Assembly (NCBI GenBank): GCA_903876615.1
Contig: CAIRAS010000002.1
Coordinates: 1-14,086, forward strand
Length of the DNA: 14,086 nt
From: an uncultured Holophagaceae bacterium
Lineage (GTDB): Bacteria; Acidobacteriota; Holophagae; Holophagales; Holophagaceae
Direction: 5' to 3'
A program made the translations under genes and the position numbers. Shown piece after piece: positions 13,928 to 14,086 of the stretch (position 1 is the first letter of the stretch; each line of letters starts with the position of its first letter). Below the pieces are notes generated by a model. That model searched no databases. It was given only the letters and a program-made list of their open reading frames with translations, and had not been told where the DNA came from.

Positions 13928-14086
13928 CTAGCGGGCCCACTCCAGCGAGTCGCGCTTGGCCGAGTAGTGCGCGCCCAGGTTCAGGGCGATGGCCCGGTCG
14001 CAGAGCTCCAGGGCCCCGTGGAAGTCGCCCAGCTCGCTGCGGGCCTGGATGCCCCGCTCGAAGCAGGTCAGGCCCTCCAGCAGCCG
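13928..14086 (-). CDS. C-terminal fragment of a TPR-like protein (cut by the window edge)
   Basis: The minus frame is open from the window edge to a TAG at 13928-13930, giving the last 52 residues of a protein. The stretch LGDFHGALELCDRAIALN has the tetratricopeptide-repeat pattern (small residues G/A and a hydrophobic face, ALxxxxxAIALN), and the preceding GLTCFERGIQARSELGD looks like the helix of an adjoining repeat. The protein ends in SAKRDSLEWAR. Full length, other domains and function cannot be judged from this piece. It is transcribed in the same direction as the HD-GYP regulator, 131 bp upstream of it. Confidence 0.75.
   Translation of the reverse strand, partial: RLLEGLTCFERGIQARSELGDFHGALELCDRAIALNLGAHYSAKRDSLEWAR

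Noticed and set aside
12797..13940. HD-GYP regulator starting at the GTG at 13940
   Set aside because: The 48 extra residues have no receiver-domain character and overlap the stop of the upstream TPR gene, so the ATG at 13796 is preferred.

Overview
This is a GC-rich, densely packed bacterial window. Almost every gene carries a recognisable domain, and neighbouring genes on the same strand mostly overlap by a few bases. The mix is a quinone-linked multiheme cytochrome/iron-sulfur/NrfD module, an HD-GYP response regulator, an ElbB-type protein and a polyamine-type membrane operon. That suggests a respiratory Gram-negative; a Holophagae/Geothrix-like Acidobacteriota or a Desulfuromonadota/Myxococcota relative would fit. 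This placement is an inference from gene content, not from a phylogenetic marker.

Layout. Positions 1-407 hold no credible gene. They contain a perfect 94-bp inverted repeat (1-94 against 115-208), then short CACAAAG/TTGGTG-type repeats and two small hairpins. elbB (minus, 408-1085) is divergent from a PLP-dependent aminotransferase (1162-2319). A tightly coupled plus-strand series follows: a two-copy zinc-ribbon/DUF4178 membrane protein, an unlisted-size 59-aa membrane-anchored protein, a 72-aa DUF350 protein, a membrane-embedded spermidine-synthase-like protein, and a Tat-exported FAD-dependent amine-oxidase-like protein (to 7866). After an AT-richer 266-bp gap comes a second operon (8133-12631): a DUF2339-like polytopic membrane protein, a tetraheme cytochrome c, a four-cluster ferredoxin-like Tat protein and an NrfD/PsrC-type quinol-interacting membrane subunit. 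It ends at a strong hairpin terminator. On the minus strand an HD-GYP response regulator (12714-13796) converges on that terminator, and the window closes inside the 3' end of a TPR-like gene (minus, 13928-14086).

How they work together. The second operon reads as a membrane complex passing electrons between the menaquinone pool (NrfD subunit), a periplasmic iron-sulfur subunit and a tetraheme cytochrome, similar in composition to the Cbc4-type complexes described in Geobacter. The first operon couples an aminopropyltransferase-like enzyme, an exported flavin oxidase and DUF350/DUF4178 membrane partners. DUF350 proteins occur with PspA-family proteins (E. coli yjf cluster), so an envelope or polyamine stress role is a reasonable hypothesis but is not shown here. 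The most unusual non-coding object is the long palindrome at the start of the window.
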